Of a DNA stretch of 64,000 bases, positions 50,305-63,400 are shown one piece after another. Numbering within the stretch: position 1 is the stretch's first letter; each line of letters opens with the position of its first letter. The position numbers and the translations under genes are program-made. The stretch lies in contig NC_079498.1 in the NCBI RefSeq assembly GCF_030052815.1, positions 82,756,992-82,820,991 of the forward strand, given 5' to 3'. Below the pieces are notes generated by a model. The model worked only from the letters and a program-made list of their open reading frames with translations, did not search any database and had not been told where the DNA came from. Source of the DNA: Hevea brasiliensis. Lineage: Eukaryota > Streptophyta > Magnoliopsida > Malpighiales > Euphorbiaceae.

Positions 50305-51952
50305 TGGACTTCCTGCTCAGTGCGTCAGCCACTACATTTGCCTTTCCTGGGTGATAGTCGATCACACAGTCATAATCTTTAAGGAATTCAACCCATCTCC
50401 TCTGTCTAAGATTGAGTTCCTTCTGGGTTGGCAAATACTTCAGACTTTTGTGATCTGTATAGATGTAGCATTTCTCACCATATAGGCAATGCCTCCATAT
50501 CTTCAATGCAAATATTATTGCTGTCAATTTCAGATCATGAGTTGGGTAGTTCTTTTCATATGGCCTTAGCTATCTGGAAGCATAGGCAACTACTTTCCCT
50601 TTCTGCATCAGAACATACCCAAGCCCATTATGAGAGGCATCACTGTAGATCACATAGTCTTTCTCCAACTCTAGCTAGGTCAACACTGGAGCTTCTGTAA
50701 GCATAGCCTTCAGCTTCTTGAAACTGGTTTGACATTTATCATTCCAGTCAAACTTTGCATTCTTGTGTAGCAGTTTAGTCAGTGAGGCTGGTATAAGGGA
50801 GAATCCCTTCACAAATCTCCTATAGTATCCAGCTAATCCCAAAAAGCTTCTAACCTCTGTTACATTTCTAGGAGGCTTCCATTCAACTATTGCTTCAATC
50901 TTCTTTGGATCTACCCTGATCCCATCTACTGACACAATATGTCCAAGGAAGGATATCTCATCCAACCAGAAGTCACACTTCGACAACTTGGCATACAACT
51001 ACATTTCCTGCAGTGCCTGTAGTACTACTCTCAGGTGTTCATCATGCTCCTCCTAGTTCCTAGAATACACTAGAATATCATCTATAAAGACTACAACAAA
51101 CTGATCCAAGTATGGATGAAAGATGAGGTTCATTAGGTCCATGAAAGCTGCTGGTGCATTCGTCAGCCCAAATGGCATTACTAGAAACTCATAGTGTCCA
51201 TACTGAGTCCTGAAAGCAGTTTTAGGAACATCTGTCTCCTTCACTCTCAACTGGTGATAGCTTAATCTGAGATCTATCTTGGAGAATACTCCAACTCTCC
51301 TTAACTGATCAAATAGGTCATCTACCCGAGGTAAAGTATATTTGTTTTTCATAGTCACCTTATTCAGCTGCTGGTAGTCTACACATAGCCAAAGTGTACC
51401 ATCCTTCTTCTTCACAAACAGCACCGGTGCTCCCCAGGGTGACACACTATGGTGTATGAAACCCTTATCCAGTAGCTCCTGTAACTAAACTTTCAACTCT
51501 CTCAATTCAGTGGGTGCCATCCTACATGGAGCAATAGAAATCGATGTAGTACCCTACATAACCTCTATAGCAAACTCCACTTCTCTATCTGGTGGCAAAC
51601 CCGGAAACTCTTTCAGAAACACATTCGAAAATTCACATACTGTGGGGATCTCCTATATGCTTGGGCTAGTCTTCCTGGTGTCAACCACATGTGCTAAGAA
51701 AGCCTCACATCCCTTTCTTATCATTCTTCTGGCTACTGTGGCTGATGTGATAGTAGAAAGATAACCTGTTCCTTCACCCACAACTGTAATCTCATCCCCT
51801 TCTGCTGTTTATAGTGACATCCTCTTTAGTCGACAATCTACCATCACTCGATGACGTGATAACCAATCCATTCCCAATATCACATCAAACTCATGGAATA
51901 GTAGCTCAATCAAGCCAGTTGAAAACTCATAACCCTGTATCCTCAGAGGACA
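50305..51952 (-). pseudogene. pol: Element B protease end, reverse transcriptase and RNase H
   Basis: The minus-strand frame begins inside the protease at IQGYEFSTGLIEL, then HEFDVILGMDWL, where element C cuts it at 51952. The linker reads [18 protein letters not shown] shows [55 protein letters not shown] and FIDDILVYS. RNase H follows with [16 protein letters not shown] and DALSRKS. About six stops interrupt it, most at Trp or Gln codons. The active-site loop of the protease lies outside the window. Confidence 0.9.
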
Positions 51953-54900
51953 TGTCACACCTTACCCCTCTGTAAGGCATAACATGATCCTGTAGAATAC
52001 TTAATGAACTACCGAACTTCACCTACCGATAACTCATTAAGCACCCTACAAGGGATTTTAAAACAAATTTCTTACTTTTGGTAAGTGGTGAGCATTTCTA
52101 ATAAGTATTTAAAACATGTACTTCAGTGAAAAGCAAGTTGAAAATTTTGGCCCATTTTATTTTTTCGCAAATTTTATAAAAATTTTGACAGAGTTCTGTC
52201 TGTATTTTGAGAAACCAGTTCTTCAAATACCTGTAAAAAGCACTTCTAAAAATTTTCCTCAACAACTGCTTCAGTTTCATACTCAATCTCAATCAAAATA
52301 CTAGCAATCCATTTCATTCATATTTTATTAGAAACAAAACAATTTAGATACATCATTACAACATTTACATTAAGAGAATTTCAAACTACAATATATATTA
52401 CAACTTTAAACAAATTTTATACAAACTGCTCAAGACCCATTTTTACATGTCCATACATTTATGTGCAATATATACATCAAAAGAAATATTTACAGTTAGG
52501 GTATAAATTATACCCGAAGGCTTTAAGCTGATCGGTCCTCACACCTCAAGACTCATCACTTGCTCCTCTAGTCTCTGTATCTGCGACAGCAATAAAAGCC
52601 ATCGCTGAGTACTAGGACTCAGTGATGCACAACATACTAAAATAATCTTTATGCAAAAATAAAATCACATTTATTCAAAAATTTGACTAAACATGAGCAT
52701 TAAACACAAAACATGAATTATGAAATTTTAATGCAAACCAAGTTCATTTCAAAGTATCAAAACTCATTTCATAAAACCCGCAGTGAGATCATGCCATTCG
52801 AAACAAATAGAATCTCAATAGCCAGAGGCTAAAGAGAAATCACATCACAAGGCTAGCTAGCTCAAATATATGGATATCCATTCACATCCTCTTCTACTGG
52901 CACACCTCAACATTTCTCCAGAGAAGGAATCAAAATTCGAAACTAATTACCCCCATTAGTCGTGCTAGTGAGGTGTTCAAATATATGGTTATGACACTGT
53001 GGTTTCAAAACTTATCTTAACGATTTGCTAAACATTGCTATTTCAAATATACACAATAACTTTCACAGTTTAAATCAAAACATCATAAATAATGTCACAA
53101 AATAAACTTTCAACAATTCCAAATCACAAGTAAAATACATATTTCGTTCACTTTATCAATAAATTTTAAAGCATGGAGATGTTGTGCACAAACCTCAAGC
53201 GAGTCGTCCCTTAGCCTCGACTCGGTTCCTCGGGTTCCTTCCCGATATTCTTTTCAACTGAAACACTCAATTTTACAATATTTCAGTACTAGAACTTAAC
53301 ACAAATCCAAAATAAATTTAGCTTCACATTTACTTAGTTTTAACGTGCTAAATTCGACGTTCTCGAAATTTTTGTGTTTCGGGTTACTATTCACTACACT
53401 ATTCAAGTCAAATAGTTGACTTTCTAAGGCTTAATAGGTATGGGAACTCCAACTTCACCCACATACCACATTTTGGTCATTAAATTTGTTAGTTTTTGTC
53501 ATTTTCTCAAAGCTTAAGTCATTTTGGCAAAATTGCCAATTTTCGGTTTTAGTGCTCCGAAGTTGCACTATTCCATTGGTCAATCTACTGTTGGAATTTG
53601 GCAAAACTTCCTTCAAAGAAAATGTTCCTTATTGTCTTAAGTGTATTCTCATTTTTGGATCACCCCAATCGGAGTTTTTTAGCTCAAGTTATAGCCAAAA
53701 TACAATTACTGTTCACGTGCACTGTTTATGCTGAGATTTTGATTCTGGCAGATTTTTGGTCTAATTTTTGTTCAGTAATTTGATCAAGTTAAGTTCACAA
53801 TTGGTCTAACTTTCTTCATATGAAATGTTCTACTATGTCTTAGGTTTCCATCGGTTCAAGAATCACCTAAATCTGAGTTTCCTAGAGAAAGTTATAGCCC
53901 TTCAAACATTACTGCTCAAATGAAATTCTGCAGAATCGCAGGTATAGTAACTCAACTTTGCTCAATAATTTGAATGGGTTAATGGCATAATTTGGGGTGG
54001 TGTTCTTCATGAAAGTTTTAGATCTATATCTTATCTAATTGCTGGTAAAAGTTCAGGTCAATTTGACCTTCCTAGCTCGAGTTACTGTTCATTTGGTCAG
54101 TTTGGTACAGTGGCAGCCTGCTCTCATTTCACTTTGGTCAATTGGTTCACTAAGTTTTGCTCAGTTTTTTGCCATGGTTCCTTAATGAAAATTATGCTAT
54201 TTTATGTCTATTTTCATCCCCAATTGGTGGCATATCAATTGGACTTGTAAAATTTCTGTTTTGGTCCTTCAAAGTTGGCTTGGTCATACTGCCAGCAGCA
54301 TGACCATTTGCCCTACGAATTTAACTTTCATTCTCACAATTTCCACACATCTCTTTTGGTCATTATTGACCATTTTCCATCTCACAATAGACCAAAGTCA
54401 TCATTTAAGCATTTCTCCAAAATTTGGTTCACAAATCCTAGCATTCAAACCCTAACTCATACACTTCATGCAATTAACTACATCTAATGGTTTTAATGCT
54501 AATCAATCAACTAAGTAAGGTTCCTAAACTCATTCAAAACCCTCAAGCCATACAAAATCATACTCCCTCTAAGCTGGATGAAATTTTAGCAATGGTCCTT
54601 CCCCATATTTGTTTCATTTAATCAAGTTCTAAGCTCACTTAAATACCTAAACATGCATTTGAAGTAGAAAATTGAAAGTTAGCACACTAACCTTTCTTAA
54701 ATCCTCCAAACCCTATCTTTAACTCCTCTTTCTTCTTGTAATCCTTGTGCTTAAGTTGAGATTGCAAGTTCTAACAAGGTTTTTAGGGGATTTATGAAGA
54801 TTAAGTGGAGCAAATTAAGCTTATGTGTAAGCTTAATGGAAGAAAATTTCATGGAGGACTTGAGAGGAAGTGGGGCGGCAAACCAAGGGAAGAAGAAGAC

Positions 54901-55576
54901 TTTTTCTAAATTTTTTTTTCTTTTGTTTCTTTTAATCTTATCCCTTTTTGAAGACCAAAATTCCCAATTTAATAAAATAATTTAATTAATCTTTTATGAC
55001 ATCATTCATGATGTCATCACCTTTGACTTTTCTAACTTCTTTCTTTTTTTTTCTATTTATTTTTTTTCTATTAGTTCTTTAATTTAATTCTCGATTCCGA
55101 AATTTTCTTTTCTCCGATTTTATTTGACAGTTAGGTCAGGAGTCAGCTCTCGGGATCAATTGACCAAATTGACCCTCACCGGTTCATCCCGGTTTGCAAA
55201 TAATCCAATATTTCTTCCAGCTCCCTGACCTAATTATTTGACTGACTTAGCAGTTCTTTTTCGTGATTTTCTCTTTTCCACTGTGTCCATAAGGGTCCTA
55301 AGGACCGCAGCGTCACTTTTTACGGTTCGAAATTTGAGTTTAAAATGACTTCGCAGTCGTTCCCGAGGAGGTTACCCATCGCTGTGACTCTCGGCTCGTT
55401 TAACTTCTTCTGTTCTGTTTTTCTTATTTATACTTAACTAATTGAACATTACTAATTATTTGTGTTTATGGCTTATCTAGTTGTCTTAAGTGTGGTTCTA
55501 ATCCCCTTAATTGTCAGGACCGACACCGGTCACCGGAACTGTGAAATCTACCAGGCTATGCAAACGGGGTGTTACA
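51953..55576 (-). repeat. Element C 3' LTR
   Basis: It is 3,624 bp. On the minus strand it starts TGTAACACCCCG and ends GGTGTGACA. It contains stem-loops at 52583-52622, a donor-like motif at 54691 and only one arm of the conserved palindrome (near 54083-54097). Confidence 0.94.
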
Positions 55577-55590
55577 ATTCTCCCCCCCTT
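55577..55590 (-). other. Polypurine tract of element C
   Basis: AAGGGGGGGAGAAT on the minus strand abuts the 3' LTR and overlaps the end of pol. Confidence 0.88.
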
Positions 55591-57179
55591 AAAATAAATT
55601 TCGTCTCGAAATTTTACACAGTATCAATCTACGAGCAATTTGTGGGTGCTGTCTCCTCATGTCCTCCTCTCATTCCCAAGTAGCCTCCTGGCCCGAATGA
55701 TGGTTCCACAGCACTTTTACCAACGGTATCTGCTTGTTTCGTAGCTGCTTCACCTCATAAGCCAGAATCTCTATGGGTTCTTCTTCATTTGTGAGGTCTG
55801 GATTTACTTCAATTTCCTCTACTGGTAGTACATGAGATGGGTCTGATCGATACCTCCTCAACATAGACACATGGAAGACATTATGTATCTTTTCCAACTC
55901 TGGGGGTAGTGCCAACCGATATGCCAAAGGACCCACTCTTTCCAGAACCTCATATGGCCTAATAAAACGAGGACTCAGTTTCCCCTTTCTGCCGAATCTC
56001 ATAATTCTCTTCCAAGGAGAAACCTTGAGGAAAACTTTCTCACCCACTGCATACTGAATATCCCTTCTTTTCAAATCAATGTAGGACTTCTGACAGTCTG
56101 ATGCAGTCTTAAGTCGACCTCTAATCGCCCTGATTTTCTCTTCAGTTTGCTGAACGATTTCGGGTCCAATCATCTTGCTTTCACCCACGTCATCCCAACA
56201 CAACGGGGTTCTACATTTTCTGCCATACAAAGCTTCATATGGAGGCATCCCAATGCTTGATTGGTAGCTATTGTTGTAAGCAAACTCAATCAAAGGTAAG
56301 TGTGTATCCCAACTACCCTCAAACTCAATCACACAAGCCCGTAGCATGTCCTCCAAGATCTGAATTACCCTCTCAGACTGGCCATCTGTCTGTGGGTGGA
56401 ATGCAGTACTGAAGTTCAATTTAGTTCCTAGGGCTCTCTGAAAACTACCCCAGAATCTAGAAGTGAACCTAGGATCTCTGTCTGACACGATGGATACTGG
56501 CACTCCATGCAGTCTCACAATCTCATTGATGTATAACTTGGCCAATCTTTCCAAACTGTAATCCATCCGGACTGGCAGAAAATGAGCAGACTTAGTTAGT
56601 CTGTCGACAATGACCCATACTGCATCATAACTCTTCTGTGTCCTCGGAAGTCCCATCACAAAATCCATTGTTATTCTTTCCCATTTCTATTCTGGTACTG
56701 GTAGTGGATGTAACAACCCAGTGGGTACTTGATGCTCTCCCTTTACTTACTGACAAGTTAGGCATTTAGAAACAAACGCTGTCACATTTCTTTTCATACC
56801 CATCCACCAGTAATGCTCCTTTAGCCCTCTATACATTTTTGTGCCACCAGGGTGCATGGCAAAAGGAGACTCATGTTCTTCCTTCAAAATGATCTGCCTC
56901 AAATCAACATCATTGGGAACACATATTCTGCCTTGGTGTAGCAGTAGACTGTCATCTCTGATTGAGAATTCTGGTTTCTTGCCCTATCGGACTTCTTCCA
57001 TCAACTTCTGGTACTTCTGATCATTCTGAGCAGCCATTCTAATCTGATCAATCAACACTGGCTGTACATGCCATGCAACTGTTGTCTGCCCATCATCATT
57101 AATCTCTAAGCTGGCATGCAATGACCTTAACTCATGTACCAAAGACAAAGGAGTAACCCGTAGACTTGCCATAGTCTTG
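55589..57179 (-). pseudogene. pol: Element C integrase and chromodomain
   Basis: The zinc domain reads FAMHPGGTKMY and KCLTCQ. TAG at 56984, a TAA after TCQ and a TAG for Trp near 56688 interrupt the N-terminal part. From 56668 the frame is open to a TGA at 55670. It carries [27 protein letters not shown] and [13 protein letters not shown] running straight into ILEDMLRACVIEFE with no intron. GPY/F and chromodomain follow (EEEPIEILAYEVKQLRNK, VKVLWNHHSGQEATWE). The TGA at 55670 replaces an Arg codon and the natural end is TAA at 55589-55591. Confidence 0.92.
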
Positions 57180-59041
57180 CGACTTAAGGCATCAGCCACA
57201 ACATTAGCTTTCCCTGGCTGATAGTCTATCAGACAATCGTAGTCTTTTATCAACTCTAACCATCTCCTCTGTCTCAAATTCAGCTCTTTCTGGGTGCCCA
57301 AATACTTCTAACTCTTATGATCTGTATAGATGTAACATTTTTCCCCATACAAATAGTGTCTCAAGATCTTAAGAGCAAACACAATAGCTGCAAGCTCCAA
57401 ATCATGCGTTGGATAATTCCTCTCATGCGGTTTTAGCTGGCGTGATGCATAGGCAATAACATTTCGATCTTGCATCAATACACAGCCTAATCCATTGTGA
57501 GAAGCATCACTATAAACTGTGTATTCTTTACCTGGAGTAGGTAAAGTCAAGACTGGAGCTTCAGTCAAACATCTCTTCAATTCTTCAAAACTCTGCTGGC
57601 ATTTGTCTGTCCACTGAAATTTCACATCTTTTCTAAGCAGCTTGGTCAATGGAGATGCCAACATGGAGAATCCCTTTACAAATCTATGGTAGTATCCAGC
57701 TAAACCCAGAAAATTGCGAATTTCTGTGACATTTCTGGGTGGCCTCCAATTAAGGACAGCTTCAATCTTACTTGGATCTAGCTTAATGCCCTCTTCTGAT
57801 ACTACATGCCCCAAGAAAGTTATTTCCTTTAGCCAAAATTCACACTTCGACAATTTGGCATATAGTTGTTTCTCTCTCAAAGTCTGCAGTACAATCTGCA
57901 GATGTCTATCATGCTCTTCTACATTCCTCGAATAGACCAATATATCATCTATGAATACCACAACAAACTGGTCGAGGTATGGTCTGAAGCTAGTGTTCAT
58001 CAGATCCATAAGAGCAGCCGGAGCATTAGTTAACCCGAATGGCATAACCAAAAACTCATAATGGCCATAGCGGGTTCTGAAGGCAGTTTTAGCAATACTC
58101 TGCTCTTGTACTTTCAGCTGATAATAACCTGATCTCAGGTCAATTTTGGAGAACACAGCTGCACCCCTCAACTGATCAAACAAATCATCAATGCGGGGCA
58201 ATGGATATCTATTCTTTATTGTCACCTTATTCAACTGCCGATAATCAATACACAAGCGGAGAGTGCCATCTTTCTTCTTTACAAACAACACTGGCGCTCT
58301 CCAAGGTGACACACTAGGGCGGATAAAGCCCTTGTCAAGCAATTCTTGCAACTGCACTTTCAACTCTTTCAATTCTGCAGGTGCCATTCTATATGGCGTT
58401 ATAGAGATTGGGTCCACACCAGGCATAACATCAATCTCAAATTGCACCTCTCTTTCTCGAGGTAATCCTGGCAATTCATCAGGAAATACATCCGGAAAAT
58501 CACATACAGTAGGGATGTCCCTTAGTGCTGGACTCCCCACTTGGGTGTCTATCACATGTGCCAAGTATGCTTCACACCCCTTTCTGATCATCCTTCTGGC
58601 TAATGCAGCCGAAATGATGTTTGATGGCAGTAAATGCCTCTCCCCATGTATTACCACATCACTGTACAAAGGAAGACCAAAAGTGACTGTCTTCAGTCTA
58701 CAGTCAATCATGGCATAATGCCTGGCTAACCAATCCATGCCCAAGATGATATCATTCTCTCTGAAGGGCATTTCAATCAAGTCTGACAGGAAAACGTGTC
58801 CTTGGATCACCAAAGGACAGTCTCTATAAATTCTGTTGACCCGGACCTCTTGTCCTAACGGACTAGTTACTAGCACTTCAAAATCCATTTGCACACATGG
58901 AATAGTAAGTGAACTAACTATGCTAGCACTAACATATGAATGGGTTGAACCCGGATCAAACAACACAAATACTTCTTGATCAGAGATAGAGAATGTACTG
59001 GCTACCACATCAGAAGTCTCAGCCTCTTCTCGCTGTCTCAT
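57180..59041 (-). pseudogene. pol: Element C protease, reverse transcriptase and RNase H
   Basis: One long frame of 577 codons runs from 59041 to 57308. The protease has [14 protein letters not shown] and [14 protein letters not shown] has [51 protein letters not shown] and FIDDILVYS. RNase H has [21 protein letters not shown] and YTDHKS. A single stop replaces a Leu codon at 57308, after which the frame continues to DALSRKT. This is the longest open pol frame in the window and suggests a young copy. Confidence 0.94.
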
Positions 59042-60282
59042 TGTGTAGATTCTAGTTGAAGCACTTCCTTATCCCGACTGACCAACTATACCCTGACTGC
59101 CTGAAGCAGTGCCTCTACCTCTGCCTCTTCCTCTGCCAAATGACTGTGAACCTCTGGGAGCAGGACTCTGAATAGATCCCTCGGCAGTAGTAGGAACTAG
59201 ACTATATCTCGGAGCACTAGTACAGTCTTTAGCTATATGGCCCTTGCCTCCGTAGTTAAAGCAGGCTCCAGTGGCCCAGTAGCACTCCCCCCCATGAATC
59301 TTGCCACAAGTCTCACAGGGGCGGGTAGAATGTGAACCCCTGCTCGACTGCTAACCAGACCTAGGGGGTCTCTGTCCAGAAAATCTGCCCCTACCAAATC
59401 TTCCACCTCGACCCCTGCTGGGTCCACTAAATTTCTTCTTTTTCCAAGAAGTCCCACCAGAACTCGGCTCTACAGACTTTTCCCCCTTGTCTTTCTCTGA
59501 TTTCTCAGCTTTATCTGATTTTTCTTTCACTGGGGTTGCTTCTGATTCTATTCTTTCCAACTCAAGTGCTCGAGACATGAGCTCTGAAAAGTTGCTGTGT
59601 CAGAATCCCACAACTTGCATCCTTATGCTGAGCTTCAAACCCGTCTCAAATCTCTTGCACTTGCCTTGCTGGTAGTAAGGAGACTCCCTGCATAGTGACT
59701 CAGGCGGGAGAACTCCCTCTCATACTCTGCTACCGATCGGTTCCCTTGTTTCAGACTCAAAAATTCTTGCAATTTCTGGTCAACATATGCATATGGGATG
59801 TATTTCTGTCTGAATTCTCTGATGAAGTCATCCCAGGTCAACACTGGTGGTTCAGCCAAGCTGTGGGGGATGGTCTTCCACCAATCATACACATCCCCTT
59901 GCAGATGGCGACTGCAGTACTCAAACTTCAGTTCATCTTGGCAATGTAGCTTCTTAAATACTCTGTCCATTCTTTCAAGCCATTGCTCTGCCTCTAAAGG
60001 GTCCACTGTACCCTTAAATTCTGCAGCCCCATACTTCAGTAATTTATCATATTGTCTGGCTGGAGGCAGTGGTTGTGCCACAGGTGGTTGGGGTGGAGCT
60101 TGAGCAGGCATACCCCCAGCCATTTGTTGAAACATCGCAGCCATCGGCTGTGCAAACTGTGCAGGGAACTGCGGCATTTGTGGGGCTGGTGCTGCTAACC
60201 CACTGACATTCGGTAAAGTTGGGGCTTCCTCTTGTGCCTTAGCTTCAACAGACTGCCCAACTGAGCGATCCCCTTCTTCCAT
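59042..60282 (-). pseudogene. gag: Element C gag
   Basis: The ATG at 60282 opens M-E-E-G-D-R-S-V. A Pro/Gln/Ala-rich leader precedes the capsid domain (AEQWLERMDRVFKKLHC, GDVYDWWKTIPHSL, AEYEREFSRLSHYAG). A frameshift near 59640 ends the first frame. The second covers a Lys/Glu then Gly/Arg-rich segment to a stop near 59351. The knuckle region reads CETCGKIHGGECYW and CFNYGGKGHIAKDC, where the second Cys of CCHC is Tyr. The segment after it is Gly/Arg-rich and joins the protease. An in-frame stop occurs just before the long pol frame. Confidence 0.87.
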
Positions 60283-60450
60283 TTCAGTCTGAAGTTAGGG
60301 TATCTCCTGAACAAGTAACACATGGAGATTTCCCTCCGTTAGTTCATATTCATGATGTAATGCACTGTATGTAACAATTATGGATATTGAGCAGTTGTAC
60401 TTAACAAAGAAAGACACAAATTTATATGTTAAAACATACTTCAAAAACTT

Positions 60451-60462
60451 GCTCTAATACCA
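60451..60462 (-). other. Primer-binding site, tRNA-iMet type (element C)
   Basis: TGGTATTAGAGC on the minus strand differs from the usual site by one C-to-T change and lies eight bases from the LTR end. Confidence 0.88.
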
Positions 60463-60470
60463 CTAAATCA

Positions 60471-63400
60471 TGTCACACCTTACCCCTCTATAAGGCATAA
60501 CATGATCCCGTAGAATACTTAATGAACTACCGAACTTCACCTACCGATAACTCATTAAGCACCCTACAAGGGATTTTAAAACAAATTTCTTACTTTTGGT
60601 AAGTGGTGATCATTTCCAATAAGTATTTAAAACATGTACTTAAGTGAAAAGCTAGTTGAAAATTTTGGCCCATTTTATTTTTTCGCAAATTTTATAAAAA
60701 TTTTGACAGAGTTCTGTCTGTATTTTGAGAAACCAGTTCTTCAAATACCTGTAAAAAGCACTTCTAAAAATTTTCCTCAATAACTGCTTCAGTTTCATAC
60801 TCAATCTCAATCAAAATACTAGCAATCCATTTCATTCATATTTTATTAGAAACAAAACAATTTAGATACATCATTACAACATTTACATTAAGAGAATTTC
60901 AAACTACAATATATATTACAACTTTAAACAAATTTTATACAAACTGCTCAAGACCCATTTTTACATGTCCATACATTTATGTGCAATATATACATCAAAA
61001 GAAATATTTACAGTTAGGGTATAAATTATACCCGAAGGCTTTAAGCTGATCGGTCCTCACACCTCAGCAGCTCAGTCTGCTGCTCCTCTAGTCTCTCAGA
61101 TCTGCGATAAGAATAAGCCATCACGAGTACTAGGACTCAGTGGTGCACAACATACTAAAAAAATCTTTATGCAAAAATAAAATCACATTTATTCAAAAAT
61201 TTGACTAAACATGAGCATTAAACACAAAACATGAATTATGAAATTTTAATGCAAACCAAGTTCATTTCAAAGTATCAAAACTCATTTCATAAAACCCGCA
61301 GTGAGATCATGCCATTCGAAACAAATAGAATCTCAATAGCCAGAGGCTAAAGAGAAATCACATCACAAGGCTAGCTAGCTCAAATATATGGATATCCATT
61401 CACATCCTCTTCTACTGGCACACCTCAATACTTCTCCAGAGAAGGAATCAAAATTCGAAACTAATTACCCCCACTAGTCGTGCTAGTGAGGTGTTCAAAT
61501 ATATGGTCATGACACTGTGGTTTCAAAACTTATCTTAACGATTTGCTAAACATTGCTATTTCAAATATACACAATAAATTTCACAGTTTAAATCAAAACA
61601 TCATAAATAATGTCACAAAATAAACTTTCAACAATTCCAAATCACAAGTAAAATACATATTTCGTTCACTTTATCAATAAATTTTAAAGCATGGAGATGT
61701 TGTGCACAAACCTCAAGCGAGTCGTCCCTTAGCCTCGACTCGGTTCCTCGGGTTCCTTCCCGATATTCTTTTCAACTAAAACACACAATTTTACAATGTT
61801 TCAGTACTAGAACTTAACACAAATCCAAAATAAATTTAGCTTCACATTTACTTAGTTTTAACGTGTTAAATTCGACGTTCTCGAAATTTTTGTGTTTCGA
61901 GTTACTATTCACTACACTATTCAAGTCAAATAGTTGACTTTCTAAGGCTTAATAGGTATGGGAACTCCAACTTCACCCACATACCACATTTTGGTCATTA
62001 AATTTGTTGGTTTTGGTCATTTTCTCAAAGCTTAAGTCATTTTGGCAAAATTGCCAATTTTTGGGTTCTGGTGCTCCGAAGTTGCACTATTCCATTGGTC
62101 AATCTACTGTTGGAATTTGGCAAAACTTCCTTCACAGAAAATGTTCCTTATTGTCTTAAGTGTATTCTCATTTTTGGATCACCACAATCGGAGTTTTGTA
62201 GCTCAAGTTATAGCCAAAATATAATTACTGTTCACGTGCACTGTTCATGCTGAGATTTTGGTTCTGGCAGATTTTTTGTCCAACTTTGTTCAGTAATTTG
62301 ATCAAGTTAAGTTCACAATTTGGTCTAATTTTCTTCATATGAAATGTTCTACTATGTCTTAGGTTTCCATCGGTTCAAGAATCACCTAAATCCGAGTTTC
62401 CTAGAGAAAGTTATAGCCCTTCAGACATTACTGCTCAAATGGAATTCTACAGAATCGTAGGTACAGTAACTCAACTTTGCTCAATAATTTGAATGGGTTA
62501 ATGGCATAATTTGGGGTGGTGTTCATCATGAAAGTTTTAGATCTATATCTTATCTAATTGCTGGTAAATTTCAGGTCAATTTGACCTTCCTAGCTCGAGT
62601 TATGACCAAATGAGCGATTCATCGTTTATTTGGTCGATTTAATGCGATGTGACTGCTCTCATTTCACTTTTATCAATTGGTTCACTAAGTTTTGGTCAGT
62701 TTTTGGCCATGGTTCCCCAATGAAAATTGTGCTATTTTATTTCTATTTTCATCCCCAATTGGTGGCATACCAATTGGACTTGTAAAATTTCCGTTTTGGT
62801 CCTTCAAAGTTGGCTTGGTCATACTGCCAGCAGCATGATCATTTGCCCTACGAATTTAACTTTCATTCTCACAATTTCCACACATCTCTTTTGGTCATTA
62901 TTAACCATTTTCCATCCCACAATAGACCAAAGTCATCATTTAAGCATTTCTCCAAAATTTGGTTCACAAATCCTAGCATTCAAACCCTAACTCATACACT
63001 TCATGCAATTAACTACATCTAATGGTTTTAATGCTAATCAATCAACTAAGTAAGGTTCCTAAACTCATTCAAAACCCTCAAGCCATACAAAATCATACTC
63101 CCTCTAAGCTGGACGAAATTTCAGCAATGGTCCTTCCCCATATTTGTTTCATTTAATCAAGTTCTAAGCTCACTTAAATACCTAAACATGCATTTGAAGT
63201 AGAAAATTGAAAGTTAGCACACTAACCTTTCTTAAATCCTCCAAACCCTATCTTTAACTCCTCTTTCTTCTTGTAATCCTTGTGCTTAAGTTGAGATTGC
63301 AAGTTCTAACAAGATTTTTAGGGGATTTATGAAGATTAAGTGGAGCAAATTAAGCTTAAGTGTAAGCTTAATAGAAGAAAATTTCATGGAGGACTTGAAA

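Noticed and set aside
55670..56668. Possible host chromodomain gene
   Set aside because: The chromodomain is continuous with an integrase core and GPY/F module and abuts a polypurine tract and LTR, so it belongs to element C.
56740..56760. Donor-like GTAAGTAAAG after the integrase zinc domain of element C (minus strand)
   Set aside because: Coding sequence continues in frame right after it and no acceptor is needed. It is better read as a single Gln-to-stop change.
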